The notes beneath the pieces were generated by a model. That model was not told the origin of the DNA. It saw only the letters and a list, made by a program, of their open reading frames with translations, and ran no database searches. Position numbers and translations under genes: made by a program. This document shows, one piece after another, positions 24,839-32,383 of a stretch of DNA of 64,000 nucleotides; position 1 is the first letter of the stretch; the number at the start of each line of letters is the position of its first letter. The stretch is from DATJBF01 sp035516795 (GTDB lineage Bacteria; Verrucomicrobiota; Verrucomicrobiia; Palsa-1439), in contig DATIZX010000074.1 of the NCBI GenBank assembly GCA_035516795.1, forward strand, positions 7,183-71,182, in the 5' to 3' direction.

Positions 24839-26176
24839 ATGGCACATGACATGGCGGATTTTCTGGCGACATTGAAAAAGAGATACCCAGGCGAGACGGA
24901 ATTTCACCAGGCAGTCACCGAAGTGGCAAGGTCGGTCTGGCCGTTCATCGAGAAGAACCCCAAGTACGGCAAAGCGAAAATCATGGAACGCATCGTCGAG
25001 CCCGAACGCGTGGTCATGTTTCGCGTCACGTGGGTCGACCGCAACGGGGTCGTGCAGGTCAATCGTGGTTTCCGCGTGCAGATGAACAGCGCCATTGGCC
25101 CGTACAAAGGCGGACTGCGATTTCATCCGTCGGTCACGCTGGGCACACTGAAGTTCCTGGCGTTCGAGCAGGTGTTCAAAAACGCTTTGACGACGCTGCC
25201 CATGGGCGGCGGCAAAGGCGGTTCGGATTTCGATCCGAAAGGCAAGAGCGACGAGGACGTGATGTGGTTTTGCCAGAATTTCATGAGCGAATTGTACCGG
25301 CATATCGGTCCGGACACCGATGTTCCAGCCGGCGACATCGGAGTGGGCGGACGCGAAATCGGTTATCTGTTCGGCCAATACAAGAAACTGCGCAATGAAT
25401 TCACCGGCGTACTCACGGGGAAGGGGATCAACTGGAGCGGGAGCCGCATCCGCGAAGAAGCCACGGGCTACGGCTTGATCTATTTCGTCGAAGAGATGCT
25501 GCGCACGAGAGGCAACTCGATCACCGGCAAAACGGTGTCGATCTCCGGCTCGGGCAACGTGGCGCAGTTTGCCATCGAAAAGGCGCTGTTGATGGGCGGC
25601 AGAGTCGTGACTCTTTCCGACTCGAGTGGCTTCGTCCACGATCCGGCGGGAGTTGACGCCGAGAAGCTCGCATATCTGAAAGACCTCAAAAACATACGGC
25701 GTGGTCGCGTTGAGGAGTATGCCAGACAATTCAAGTGCGAATATCATGCGGGTCAACGTCCCTGGGGCGTGAAGTGCGACATCGCTCTGCCGTGCGCCAC
25801 GCAGAATGAAATCAGCGGCAGCGAGGCCGAGACGCTGGTGAAGAATGGCTGTTTATGCGTGGGCGAAGGTGCCAACATGCCGAGCACGCTCGAAGCGGTG
25901 GATGTGTTTCTCGGGCACAAGATTCTCTTCGGACCCGGCAAAGCCGCGAACGCCGGCGGCGTATCGGTCAGCGGGTTGGAGATGTCGCAAAACAGTTTGC
26001 GCCTGCAATGGACCCGTGAAGAAGTCGACAAGCGGCTCAGCGACATCATGAAAGCCATTCACAATCAGTGCGTCCGCTACGGCGAACAGGACGGCTTCAT
26101 CAATTACGTCAACGGGTCCAATATTGCCGGGTTCCGCAAAGTGGCGGAAGCGATGCTCGATCAAGGCGTAGTGTGA
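24839..26176 (+). CDS. gdhA: NADP-type glutamate dehydrogenase
   Basis: 445 residues, the length of hexameric bacterial GdhA. It aminates 2-oxoglutarate to glutamate. Motifs are GPYKGGLRFHPSV, LPMGGGKGGSDFDP (catalytic lysine region), DVPAGDIGVGGREI, the dinucleotide-binding VSISGSGNVAQFA and GEGANMPSTLEA near the C-terminus. The ATG at 24839 follows GGGAGGA at a normal distance, so the start is firm. The preceding 819 bases contain only repeats. NADP preference is inferred from the close match to the E. coli GdhA-type sequence rather than from a single residue. Confidence 0.95.
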   Translation: MAHDMADFLATLKKRYPGETEFHQAVTEVARSVWPFIEKNPKYGKAKIMERIVEPERVVMFRVTWVDRNGVVQVNRGFRVQMNSAIGPYKGGLRFHPSVTLGTLKFLAFEQVFKNALTTLPMGGGKGGSDFDPKGKSDEDVMWFCQNFMSELYRHIGPDTDVPAGDIGVGGREIGYLFGQYKKLRNEFTGVLTGKGINWSGSRIREEATGYGLIYFVEEMLRTRGNSITGKTVSISGSGNVAQFAIEKALLMGGRVVTLSDSSGFVHDPAGVDAEKLAYLKDLKNIRRGRVEEYARQFKCEYHAGQRPWGVKCDIALPCATQNEISGSEAETLVKNGCLCVGEGANMPSTLEAVDVFLGHKILFGPGKAANAGGVSVSGLEMSQNSLRLQWTREEVDKRLSDIMKAIHNQCVRYGEQDGFINYVNGSNIAGFRKVAEAMLDQGVV

Positions 26177-26247
26177 AGAAGCAAACGGCTGAACGTCGGA
26201 CTTTGGAGTTCAAACGCTGAACGTGCAACGAGTCCAGCGTCCGGAAC

Positions 26248-26306
26248 TGTAGTCGCAGGCTTTACGCCTGCGAGGGAAAGACGCACCCGTAAAGGGTGCG
26301 GCTACA
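26248..26306. repeat. Paired REP-like palindromes, CGCAGGC-TTTAC-GCCTGCG type
   Basis: TGTAGT, CGCAGGC-TTTAC-GCCTGCG, then CGCACCC-GTAAA-GGGTGCG and GCTACA. The same layout occurs at 14746, 29973 and 47018. Confidence 0.7.
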
Positions 26307-26380
26307 TGGGAATCGGTTTTGTTAGATGCTCTTAAGCTTCGGTTACGAGGAATTGACCGGTAGTGCCTTAATTTGGCAAC

Positions 26381-26443
26381 TGGAGGGACGCACTCCGTTG
26401 CGTCCGTTTCGGAAAAGCGGCCACGACAGAGCGTGGCCCTCCA
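26381..26443. repeat. Palindromic GGAGGGACGCACTCC element
   Basis: Two hairpins, GGACGCA-CTCCGT-TGCGTCC and GGCCACG-ACAGAG-CGTGGCC, framed by TGGAGGG and CCCTCCA. A near-identical copy in reverse orientation is at 52347-52409, directly before a RAYT transposase fragment. The rest of 26177-26483 holds nothing else. Confidence 0.7.
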
Positions 26444-26483
26444 GATCAGTCACTACAAATGGCATATCCGAGTGACACCGTAG

Positions 26484-26882
26484 ATGGAATTGCTTAGTGT
26501 TGCGGACATGCCAACTCACATTTGCAAACCTTCCCGCATCACGGCCGCTGGTAATAAACCGAAGATCATCGACGAAGTCGTCGGACGGGTGAATTCGAAG
26601 ACCGACGCCGTCAGCATCGCGCACATGCGAAGTCCGTCGGGGTGGGTGGAACCCGGCCAGACGCCGGAGTTCGACGAGTACACTTACGTTCTCAAAGGTG
26701 CGCTCCACGTGAAGCACAAACACGGCGAGATTACAGTCCAAGCCGGTCAGGCCGTAATCGCCCGCAAAGGCGAGTGGATCCAGTACAGCACACCCGGTCC
26801 CGACGGCGCTGAGTATATTGCGGTATGCCTGCCGGCCTTTTCGCCAAGCACCGTTCATCGGGATGCGGCGGCGAAGAAGTAA
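26484..26882 (+). CDS. Cupin-domain protein
   Basis: 132 residues, a single small cupin barrel. Conserved features are PGQTPEFDEYTYVLKGALHV (motif 1; Glu/His-type metal ligands partly replaced, with KHKHGE nearby) and GQAVIARKGEWIQYSTPG (motif 2). Cupins of this size bind small molecules or a metal, and the function is not readable. The start could be the ATG at 26484 or the ATG at 26508 (MPTHICKPSRI); neither has a strong ribosome binding site. The stop is 78 bases before the ROK gene start on the same strand. Confidence 0.75.
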   Translation: MELLSVADMPTHICKPSRITAAGNKPKIIDEVVGRVNSKTDAVSIAHMRSPSGWVEPGQTPEFDEYTYVLKGALHVKHKHGEITVQAGQAVIARKGEWIQYSTPGPDGAEYIAVCLPAFSPSTVHRDAAAKK

Positions 26883-26960
26883 GCCCATGGATGGTTGCTG
26901 CGGCGTTCTGCTCGTACGCCAATCTGGACGTTAGCGGCAGATTTGATATGCTGCGGAAGC

Positions 26961-27833
26961 GTGTACCTTGGCGTGGAGATTGGTGGGACGAAGTTGCAGG
27001 CCGGGGTCTGTGACCGGCACGGACATATCGAACAACTCGTGCGTGTTGCTGTCGAACGCCGGCAGGGCCGAGTTGGGATTCTGCAGAAACTGGAGGAATT
27101 GCTTCCCGCGTTTTTGGAGAACCACCACGTTCAGGCGATCGGAGTGGGTTTTGGCGGCCCGGTGGATTCTGCTCGTGGAAAGGTGGTGCAGTCCTTTCAC
27201 ATCCAAGGATGGGATGGTTTCCCATTACGCCGCTGGTTTGAAAAACGCTTCCAACTACCCGTAGCGGTCGAAAACGACACGAATGCAGCCGCCTTGGCGG
27301 AAGCGAAAGTGGGCGCGGGACGAGGTCAGCGAAAGGTGTTTTACTCAAACGTCGGCACTGGGATTGGCGGCGCACTGGTGATCGACGGCCGGTTGTACAA
27401 CGGACAGTTTGGCGCAATGGAGATCGGACACACGAAGCAGATGGTTAATGGGAAATGGCTGGTGCTGGAGGCGTTGGCGTCGGGTTTATCCATTGAGCGC
27501 GGGAAAACGACGCTGGCGGAGTCGGCGAAATTTTACGGAGCGGCGCTGGCCAATGCGATCACGTTGCTCAATCCCGATATCGTTGTTTTGGGTGGTGGGG
27601 TGGCGCAAGCGGGGGAAAGGTTTTTCCGTCCAGTGCGAGCGCAAGTGGCACGATTGGTGTTTCAACCTTTCAGAATGAATTACCGTATTGTCCCGGCCGC
27701 CTTGGGCGAAACCGTGGTGATCGTAGGTGCAGCATTGTGGGCGGCACGAACGACAAACGTAGACGGAGGCTTGACGCCGGCGCGTCGGAACGCACCCCGG
27801 AAGGGTGCGGCTACAAAGGATGCAGGAATCTGA
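26961..27833 (+). CDS. ROK-family sugar kinase without the zinc motif
   Basis: 290 residues from the GTG at 26961 (VYLGVEIGGTKLQAGV, the phosphate-1 motif). It should phosphorylate glucose or a related sugar with ATP. Other motifs are GFGGPVD, VENDTNAAALAEA (catalytic Asp region), SNVGTGIGGALVIDG (phosphate-2) and IVVLGGGVAQ. After EIGHTK, most ROK kinases have a C-x-C-G-x2-G-C-x-E zinc site; here it is replaced by QMVNGKWLVLEALASG with no cysteines. The last 20 or so residues (GLTPARRNAPRKGAATKD) are encoded by a palindromic intergenic repeat (27769-27814) that has extended the frame. The phosphoesterase starts 3 bases after the stop. Confidence 0.85.
   Translation: MYLGVEIGGTKLQAGVCDRHGHIEQLVRVAVERRQGRVGILQKLEELLPAFLENHHVQAIGVGFGGPVDSARGKVVQSFHIQGWDGFPLRRWFEKRFQLPVAVENDTNAAALAEAKVGAGRGQRKVFYSNVGTGIGGALVIDGRLYNGQFGAMEIGHTKQMVNGKWLVLEALASGLSIERGKTTLAESAKFYGAALANAITLLNPDIVVLGGGVAQAGERFFRPVRAQVARLVFQPFRMNYRIVPAALGETVVIVGAALWAARTTNVDGGLTPARRNAPRKGAATKDAGI
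27769..27814. repeat. REP-like repeat inside the 3' end of the ROK gene
   Basis: CGCGTCGGAACGCACCCCGG followed by AAGGGTGCGGCTACA is nearly the same as 29993-30029. It is translated here as the kinase C-terminal tail. An insertion into or near the original stop codon is the likely history. Confidence 0.75.
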
Positions 27834-27836
27834 TCG

Positions 27837-28640
27837 ATGCGTTATCTTGTTTTTGGCGATGTTCACGCAAATTTGACAGCGTTGGACGCCGTCTTGGCAG
27901 CGGGCCGGGCGCGCGGCGTTGAGACATATCTGTTCGTCGGCGATCTGGTCGGTTACGGACCGGAGCCGTTGGAATGCATCGAACGCTTGCTGCCGCTGCA
28001 GGAGCAGGGGAGCTTCGCGTGGGTCGTGGGCAACCACGAATTGGCGGTGCGTGGAGACGTCGATTTGGAGGGTTACAGCAACGAAGCGATGCAAACTTTG
28101 CAGTGGACCAAGACGCAGGTCGAACGCACTTCGTGGGCACAGGAATTTCTGGAGTCCGGCTATCTGACGACGTGCGTGAATGATTTGATTTGGCTGGCCC
28201 ACGATTCTTTGGCTTCGCCCGGCACGGGCAGTTATCATCGTTGGCCGCAGAAGGCAAAGAGCGAACTCGCGTGCTTGCGATTCAACAAAGGCCGCGTTTG
28301 TTTTTACGGCCACACGCACAAAATGCGGGCGGAACTCCACAATGACTCGGGGATTGTCATGGTGCCGACCCCGACGCATAACGGTGACGGTGTCGACAAG
28401 AATCCCATCCAGTTGCAGGAGGGTGAATTGGGATGGATCGGCGTGGGCTCCGTCGGTTTCCCGACCAACTCCGAGCGGCGTTCGGAATTCGTAATTCTTG
28501 ATGACAGTGACGCGGCGCGCTGGTTGGTTGAAAAGTACGAAATGGCATACTCGCGCGAAAAAGCCCGAGCGCGCCTCCGCGAGGTGTATGGCGACATCTG
28601 TGACAAGGAAGTTGTCGAGTCGATCTGTCGGTGGCTGTAG
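27837..28640 (+). CDS. Calcineurin-like metallophosphoesterase
   Basis: 267 residues. The dinuclear metal site motifs are all present: FGDVHANL (D-x-H), VGDLVGYGP (G-D-x2-G), VVGNHE (G-N-H-E), and the later histidines in WLAHDS and FYGHTHKM. The GDLVGYGPEPLECIE block is typical of the YfcE / diadenosine-tetraphosphatase-like family, which hydrolyses phosphodiesters or nucleotides. The exact substrate is unknown. It begins 3 bases after the ROK kinase stop, so the two genes are co-transcribed. The frame and length are complete. Confidence 0.88.
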   Translation: MRYLVFGDVHANLTALDAVLAAGRARGVETYLFVGDLVGYGPEPLECIERLLPLQEQGSFAWVVGNHELAVRGDVDLEGYSNEAMQTLQWTKTQVERTSWAQEFLESGYLTTCVNDLIWLAHDSLASPGTGSYHRWPQKAKSELACLRFNKGRVCFYGHTHKMRAELHNDSGIVMVPTPTHNGDGVDKNPIQLQEGELGWIGVGSVGFPTNSERRSEFVILDDSDAARWLVEKYEMAYSREKARARLREVYGDICDKEVVESICRWL

Positions 28641-28683
28641 TCTTGCCGTCGGGACGGCGTCCTGTTAGGATTTACCGTTGGCG

Positions 28684-29946
28684 ATGAACGCATTCCCATA
28701 TCGAAGGGGCGAACTGCATTGTGAAAGCGTTTCGCTAAGGCGGCTGGCCGAAGAGTTCGGCACGCCGTTGTACGTGTACAGCCAGGGACATGTTGTCGAG
28801 CGGTACGCGAGCCTCGACCGGGCCTTCGCCGGCCTCGATCATCTGATTTGTTATGCCGTGAAGGCCAACAGCAATCTGGCCTTGCTGCGGACAATGGCCA
28901 GAGCCGGCGCGGGATTTGATATCGTCAGCGGTGGCGAGTTGTACCGCGTGGTGCAAGCCGGGGGCGACCCGAGCCGGTGCGTGTTTGCGGGAGTCGGCAA
29001 AACGCGCGACGAAATCGAGTACGCGCTGAAACTCGGCATTTACTCCTTCCACATTGAAAGCGAACCCGAACTGCAGGCAATTGCGAAAGTCGGACGGCGT
29101 CTGAGACGCTGTGCACCGATTGCCTTGCGGGTGAACCCTGGTGTGGACCCGGAAACGCATCGCTATATTTCGACCGGCAAACACGAGAGCAAATTTGGGA
29201 TCTCGATCCAGCGGGCGCTGGATGTGTACCGCCAGGCGGCACGTTTGGACGGCGTGGAGATTCGCGGCGTGCAAATGCACATCGGCTCGCAAATCACCAA
29301 GACCGGGCCGTACGCGCTGGCCCTGCGGAAAATGCTGCCGCTGGTAGAGCAGGTGCGAGAGCTGGCACCAGGCACCTTGCGCTTCGTTGATGTCGGCGGC
29401 GGGCTGGGCATTCGCTACCATCAGGAACGTCCCCCAACCACGGCGGAATTCGCGCGGGCAGTAATGCCGCCGTTGAGAAAACTTGGGCTCAAAGTTCTCT
29501 TGGAACCCGGGCGGTTCATCGTCGGCAACGGCGGCGCGCTGGTTGCGCGGGTCATTTACGTGAAACGGACGCCGGTGAAACGCTTTGTTATCACCGACGC
29601 CGCAATGAACGATTTGATTCGTCCCGTGTTATACGAGAGCTACCACGAGATTGTGCCGGTTCGCAGGCAGGGACGCCTGCGCCGCCAAAAAATGGATGTG
29701 GTCGGCCCGGTGTGCGAGTCGGGCGATTTTTTGGCTCAGGACCGCCACATGGCGGCAGTCAGGGAAGGCGAACTGTTGGCAGTCCTAAGCGCCGGCGCGT
29801 ACGGGATGGCGATGGCTTCCAATTACAATGCCCGGCCGCGTCCCGCGGAAGTGCTCGTGCGCGGCAGCCGATACGAGCTCGTGCGGCGGCGCGAGTCGGT
29901 CAAAGACCTAGTGCGCGGCGAGACGATTCCGCAGTGGCTGGAGTGA
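28684..29946 (+). CDS. lysA: Diaminopimelate decarboxylase
   Basis: 420 residues, complete. It decarboxylates meso-diaminopimelate to L-lysine with PLP. The PLP lysine is Lys60 in CYAVKANSNLALL. Other blocks are GAGFDIVSGGELYRV, QMHIGSQI, FVDVGGGLGIRY, LEPGRFIVGNGG and GPVCESGDFLA with the catalytic cysteine. I use the ATG at 28684; a TTG two codons earlier is possible. A candidate promoter (TTGCCG 28644-28649, 17 bases, TAGGAT 28667-28672) would put the transcript start almost at the start codon. dapF lies 600 bases downstream, separated by a response regulator on the other strand. Confidence 0.95.
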   Translation: MNAFPYRRGELHCESVSLRRLAEEFGTPLYVYSQGHVVERYASLDRAFAGLDHLICYAVKANSNLALLRTMARAGAGFDIVSGGELYRVVQAGGDPSRCVFAGVGKTRDEIEYALKLGIYSFHIESEPELQAIAKVGRRLRRCAPIALRVNPGVDPETHRYISTGKHESKFGISIQRALDVYRQAARLDGVEIRGVQMHIGSQITKTGPYALALRKMLPLVEQVRELAPGTLRFVDVGGGLGIRYHQERPPTTAEFARAVMPPLRKLGLKVLLEPGRFIVGNGGALVARVIYVKRTPVKRFVITDAAMNDLIRPVLYESYHEIVPVRRQGRLRRQKMDVVGPVCESGDFLAQDRHMAAVREGELLAVLSAGAYGMAMASNYNARPRPAEVLVRGSRYELVRRRESVKDLVRGETIPQWLE

Positions 29947-29972
29947 ACGGATTGTCGGCGAGTACAAGGATA

Positions 29973-30029
29973 TGTAGCGGCAGGCTTTAGCCTGCGCGTC
30001 GGAACGCACCCGTAAAGGGTGCGGCTACA
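29973..30029. repeat. Paired REP-like palindromes between lysA and the response regulator
   Basis: TGTAGCGG, GCAGGCT-TT-AGCCTGC, then CGCACCC-GTAAA-GGGTGCG and GCTACA. It lies between two convergent genes and could act as a bidirectional terminator as RNA, though no T-run follows. Confidence 0.65.
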
Positions 30030-30039
30030 AGGCCGACGG

Positions 30040-30456
30040 CTACTCGAGCAACTCTTTCAGGCAGTTGATCAAGTGTTGGATGGGGAACGGTTTGACGAGG
30101 TACTTCGTTTCCGTCTGCGTGAGGAAAAGGTTGATCTTGGGTTCGGCAGCAAAACCGGTGATGAAAATGAAGCGATCCGCGAGAGCGGGGCGCAGTTCGC
30201 GCGCCTGGAGATAGAATTCATCGCCGCGCAGCTTCGGCATCATGACGTCGCAAACCACGGCGTCGTACTCATTGGCTTTTACCTTGAGCAAGGCCTCGTC
30301 ACCATCATTCGCCACGTCGACCAGGAAATTTTCGTCCGCCAGAATCCACTGCAGGGCTGACGCCAACTGTTTGTCGTCGTCGACCAGCAGCAAGGCCTTG
30401 AATTCAATGGCGTCAGAGGGCCGCACCGCCGTATCGGGTTGATGCTTGAATTCCAT
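30040..30456 (-). CDS. Single-domain response regulator (CheY-like receiver)
   Basis: 138 residues, a receiver domain with no output domain. It has the acidic pocket LLLVDDDKQ, the phospho-acceptor Asp in AVVCDVMMPKL, the Thr in FIFITGF and the Lys in YLVKPF. A 20-residue N-terminal extension precedes the domain. Stand-alone receivers pass phosphate or bind partner proteins; no histidine kinase is encoded nearby, so it is an orphan. It is transcribed towards lysA and away from dapF. Confidence 0.88.
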   Translation of the reverse strand: MEFKHQPDTAVRPSDAIEFKALLLVDDDKQLASALQWILADENFLVDVANDGDEALLKVKANEYDAVVCDVMMPKLRGDEFYLQARELRPALADRFIFITGFAAEPKINLFLTQTETKYLVKPFPIQHLINCLKELLE

Positions 30457-30555
30457 AGTCTGGCGGTTTGAAATAGCAACTGAGATGCCAGCCGCTACAT
30501 CTCAACTTGCAGAAATAGGGGAATTTGAGCATAAAAGGGAGCGGGAAAACGCGTT

Positions 30556-31359
30556 ATGCAGTTGGAATTCATGAAGATGAACGGCGCCGGTAACGATTTT
30601 GTCGTTGCCGACAACCGCGATGGACGTTTTCGGGCAGACCCGAAGCTGGTAGCCCGCATTTGCGACCGACGGTTCGGCGTCGGTGCGGACGGCCTGCTGC
30701 TGGTCGAGCCGGCGCAGGACGCCGACTTTTTCATGCGCTACTACAACGCCGATGGCAGCGAAGCGGAGATGTGCGGCAACGGCGCCCGCTGCATTGCGCG
30801 GTTCTTCAGCGAACAATGTGGGTCTGGCAAACGGGAACTGAAATTCGAGACGCGGGCCGGGCTGATTGAGGCCTCGGTTCGCGGCGGGCAGGTTCGCCTC
30901 AAGCTTAGCGAGCCGCAGGACTTGCGTTTGCATCAGACGATTCAACTGAAGAGCGGTCCCCGCGAATATCACTTCATCAATACCGGTGTGCCCCACGCGG
31001 TTTTCTTTACGGAAGACGCCGACCACGAGATGATTGCATCGGCGGGCGCCGAGGTGCGTTACCATCCGGACTTCACGCCACGGGGGACGAATGTTGATTG
31101 GGTGCAGTTGCTCGGCAGGAATTCAATCCGGGTCCGAACTTACGAACGCGGCGTCGAGGCCGAAACCCTGGCGTGCGGCACGGGCGTGGTGGCGTCGGCA
31201 ATCATTGCTCACGTCGTGCAGGCGATTCTGTTGCCGGTCCGGGTGACGGTTCAGAGCGGACGGGTCTTGGAGGTTGGATTCACGCGCAAGGGCCAAAACT
31301 TCCAGAATGTGACGCTGGCCGGGCCTGCCGAATACTCCTTCCAAGGCAGATTTTTATAG
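30556..31359 (+). CDS. dapF: Diaminopimelate epimerase
   Basis: 267 residues, complete. It converts LL- to meso-diaminopimelate without a cofactor, using two cysteines. They are Cys73 in AEMCGNGARCIARF and Cys207 in TLACGTGVVASAI. The opening FMKMNGAGNDFVV and the AETLACGTG region are diagnostic. It supplies lysA and peptidoglycan synthesis. A GGGAG about 14 bases upstream is a weak ribosome binding site. Downstream lies the cold-shock gene with its own strong promoter. Confidence 0.95.
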   Translation: MQLEFMKMNGAGNDFVVADNRDGRFRADPKLVARICDRRFGVGADGLLLVEPAQDADFFMRYYNADGSEAEMCGNGARCIARFFSEQCGSGKRELKFETRAGLIEASVRGGQVRLKLSEPQDLRLHQTIQLKSGPREYHFINTGVPHAVFFTEDADHEMIASAGAEVRYHPDFTPRGTNVDWVQLLGRNSIRVRTYERGVEAETLACGTGVVASAIIAHVVQAILLPVRVTVQSGRVLEVGFTRKGQNFQNVTLAGPAEYSFQGRFL

Positions 31360-31383
31360 GCTTGGACGGGCACAACTCCGTCG

Positions 31384-31411
31384 TTGACAAGGAAACGGGG
31401 TTTTTTATAAT
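31384..31411 (+). promoter_or_regulatory. Consensus sigma-70 promoter for the cold-shock gene
   Basis: TTGACA (31384-31389), a 16-base spacer and TATAAT (31406-31411): both hexamers match the bacterial consensus exactly. Transcription would start near 31418, about 100 bases before the cold-shock start codon and about 22 bases before a perfect hairpin with a T-run. Confidence 0.8.
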
Positions 31412-31439
31412 CTGCGGCGAAGTCTTTGGAAGTGGACAC

Positions 31440-31471
31440 CGCCGTTCCGAAGTACTCGGAACGGCGTTTTT
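31440..31471 (+). terminator. Perfect hairpin with T-run in the cold-shock leader
   Basis: CGCCGTTCCGA (31440-31450) pairs exactly with TCGGAACGGCG (31456-31466) over an AGTAC loop, followed by TTTTT (31467-31471). It is a textbook intrinsic terminator. It could end the dapF transcript, but it lies between the consensus promoter at 31384 and the cold-shock gene, so it should also stop most transcripts from that promoter unless it is overcome. Confidence 0.85.
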
Positions 31472-31517
31472 GCCCTAAAAGACTGGAACGAAAAAAGTGA
31501 ACGGAGAAGCAAAAGCT

Positions 31518-31718
31518 ATGGCCTCTGGTAAAGTGAAGTGGTTTGATACGAAGAAGGGTTTCGGGTTCATCCAACAGGAAGGTGGCCCCGACGTGTTTGT
31601 GCATTACTCGTCGATCAACGGCAACGGTTTCAAGAATCTGGAGGAAGGCCAGACGGTGGAATTCGAGTTGATCGATTCCCCCAAGGGTCCGAAAGCCGCT
31701 AACGTCGTAGCGAAGTAA
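31518..31718 (+). CDS. Cold-shock protein (CspA family)
   Basis: 66 residues, a single cold-shock domain. The RNA-binding motifs RNP1 (KGFGFIQQ) and RNP2 (VFVHYSSI) are intact, with the family opening ASGKVKWFDTKKG. It binds single-stranded RNA/DNA and works as an RNA chaperone. The ATG at 31518 is placed by family alignment, with GGAG upstream. The leader contains a perfect terminator-like hairpin at 31440-31471, suggesting control by attenuation or antitermination. A second terminator follows at 31742. Confidence 0.93.
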   Translation: MASGKVKWFDTKKGFGFIQQEGGPDVFVHYSSINGNGFKNLEEGQTVEFELIDSPKGPKAANVVAK

Positions 31719-31741
31719 AAGAACGATTCGCAAATCACGAG

Positions 31742-31770
31742 CCCCGGCAGCGCAAGTTGCCGGGGTTTTT
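31742..31770. terminator. Intrinsic terminator after the cold-shock gene
   Basis: CCCCGGCA (31742-31749) pairs with TGCCGGGG (31758-31765), followed by TTTTT. It lies between convergent genes. Confidence 0.85.
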
Positions 31771-31781
31771 CGTTTTCCAGC

Positions 31782-32186
31782 CTATTGTTTCGACGTCTTC
31801 TTCAACATGGGCTGGCGGCGTTTGACGAGTTGAACGGCGAATCCCCACGGGTCTCGTACCATGGCCAGGTCGTCGCCGCCATCGGTCACAGTCACTTCGC
31901 CTTCCGGCGTCGCGCCCGCCTGCAGCAAACATTGGCGGGTTGCCCGCACATCTTCCACGGCGAAGGCAAGGTGTAACACGAGCGGGTCGATTTTGCGGTA
32001 ATCGGGGACGGCAGCCTTCGGATTGTTGTAGATTTCGATCATCGACTGTCCGCTGGCGTCGGCAAGGAAATGAGTATTTGTGGGCGGACCGAAAACGCGC
32101 GCCGCCTGCATTCCCAAATGGTCGATATACCAGCGGGCGACCGCGACCGGCTCCGCGACATTGAACGCCACGTGTTCGATTTTCAT
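31782..32186 (-). CDS. VOC-family (glyoxalase/bleomycin-resistance fold) protein
   Basis: 134 residues, two beta-alpha-beta-beta-beta units of the VOC superfamily. It begins MKIEHVAFNVAEPVAVARWY with a His ligand, has a central SMIEIYNNP (Glu ligand), LHLAFAVEDV (second His) and DPWGFAVQLV. Metal ligands H, E, H are visible. Substrates range from methylglyoxal adducts to aromatic diols, and no specific one can be named. The start is the ATG at 32186, just before the conserved strand; the frame extends 7 codons further up. Confidence 0.85.
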   Translation of the reverse strand: MKIEHVAFNVAEPVAVARWYIDHLGMQAARVFGPPTNTHFLADASGQSMIEIYNNPKAAVPDYRKIDPLVLHLAFAVEDVRATRQCLLQAGATPEGEVTVTDGGDDLAMVRDPWGFAVQLVKRRQPMLKKTSKQ

Positions 32187-32383
32187 GGTGGACACAATGG
32201 ATAGCAAATCACAGGCAAGACGGCAAACACATCACCTGCGATCGGTAGCGCGGGCTGCTCCCAGCCCGCCGCCAACAAACCAAACAGTTTCGGCGCGGTG
32301 AGGGCACCGCGCCCTACCGGCAACATGCGATTCAGTGCGCCCGGCTCGACACGGTGGGCACGGCACGCTAGGCTGAACGGGCA

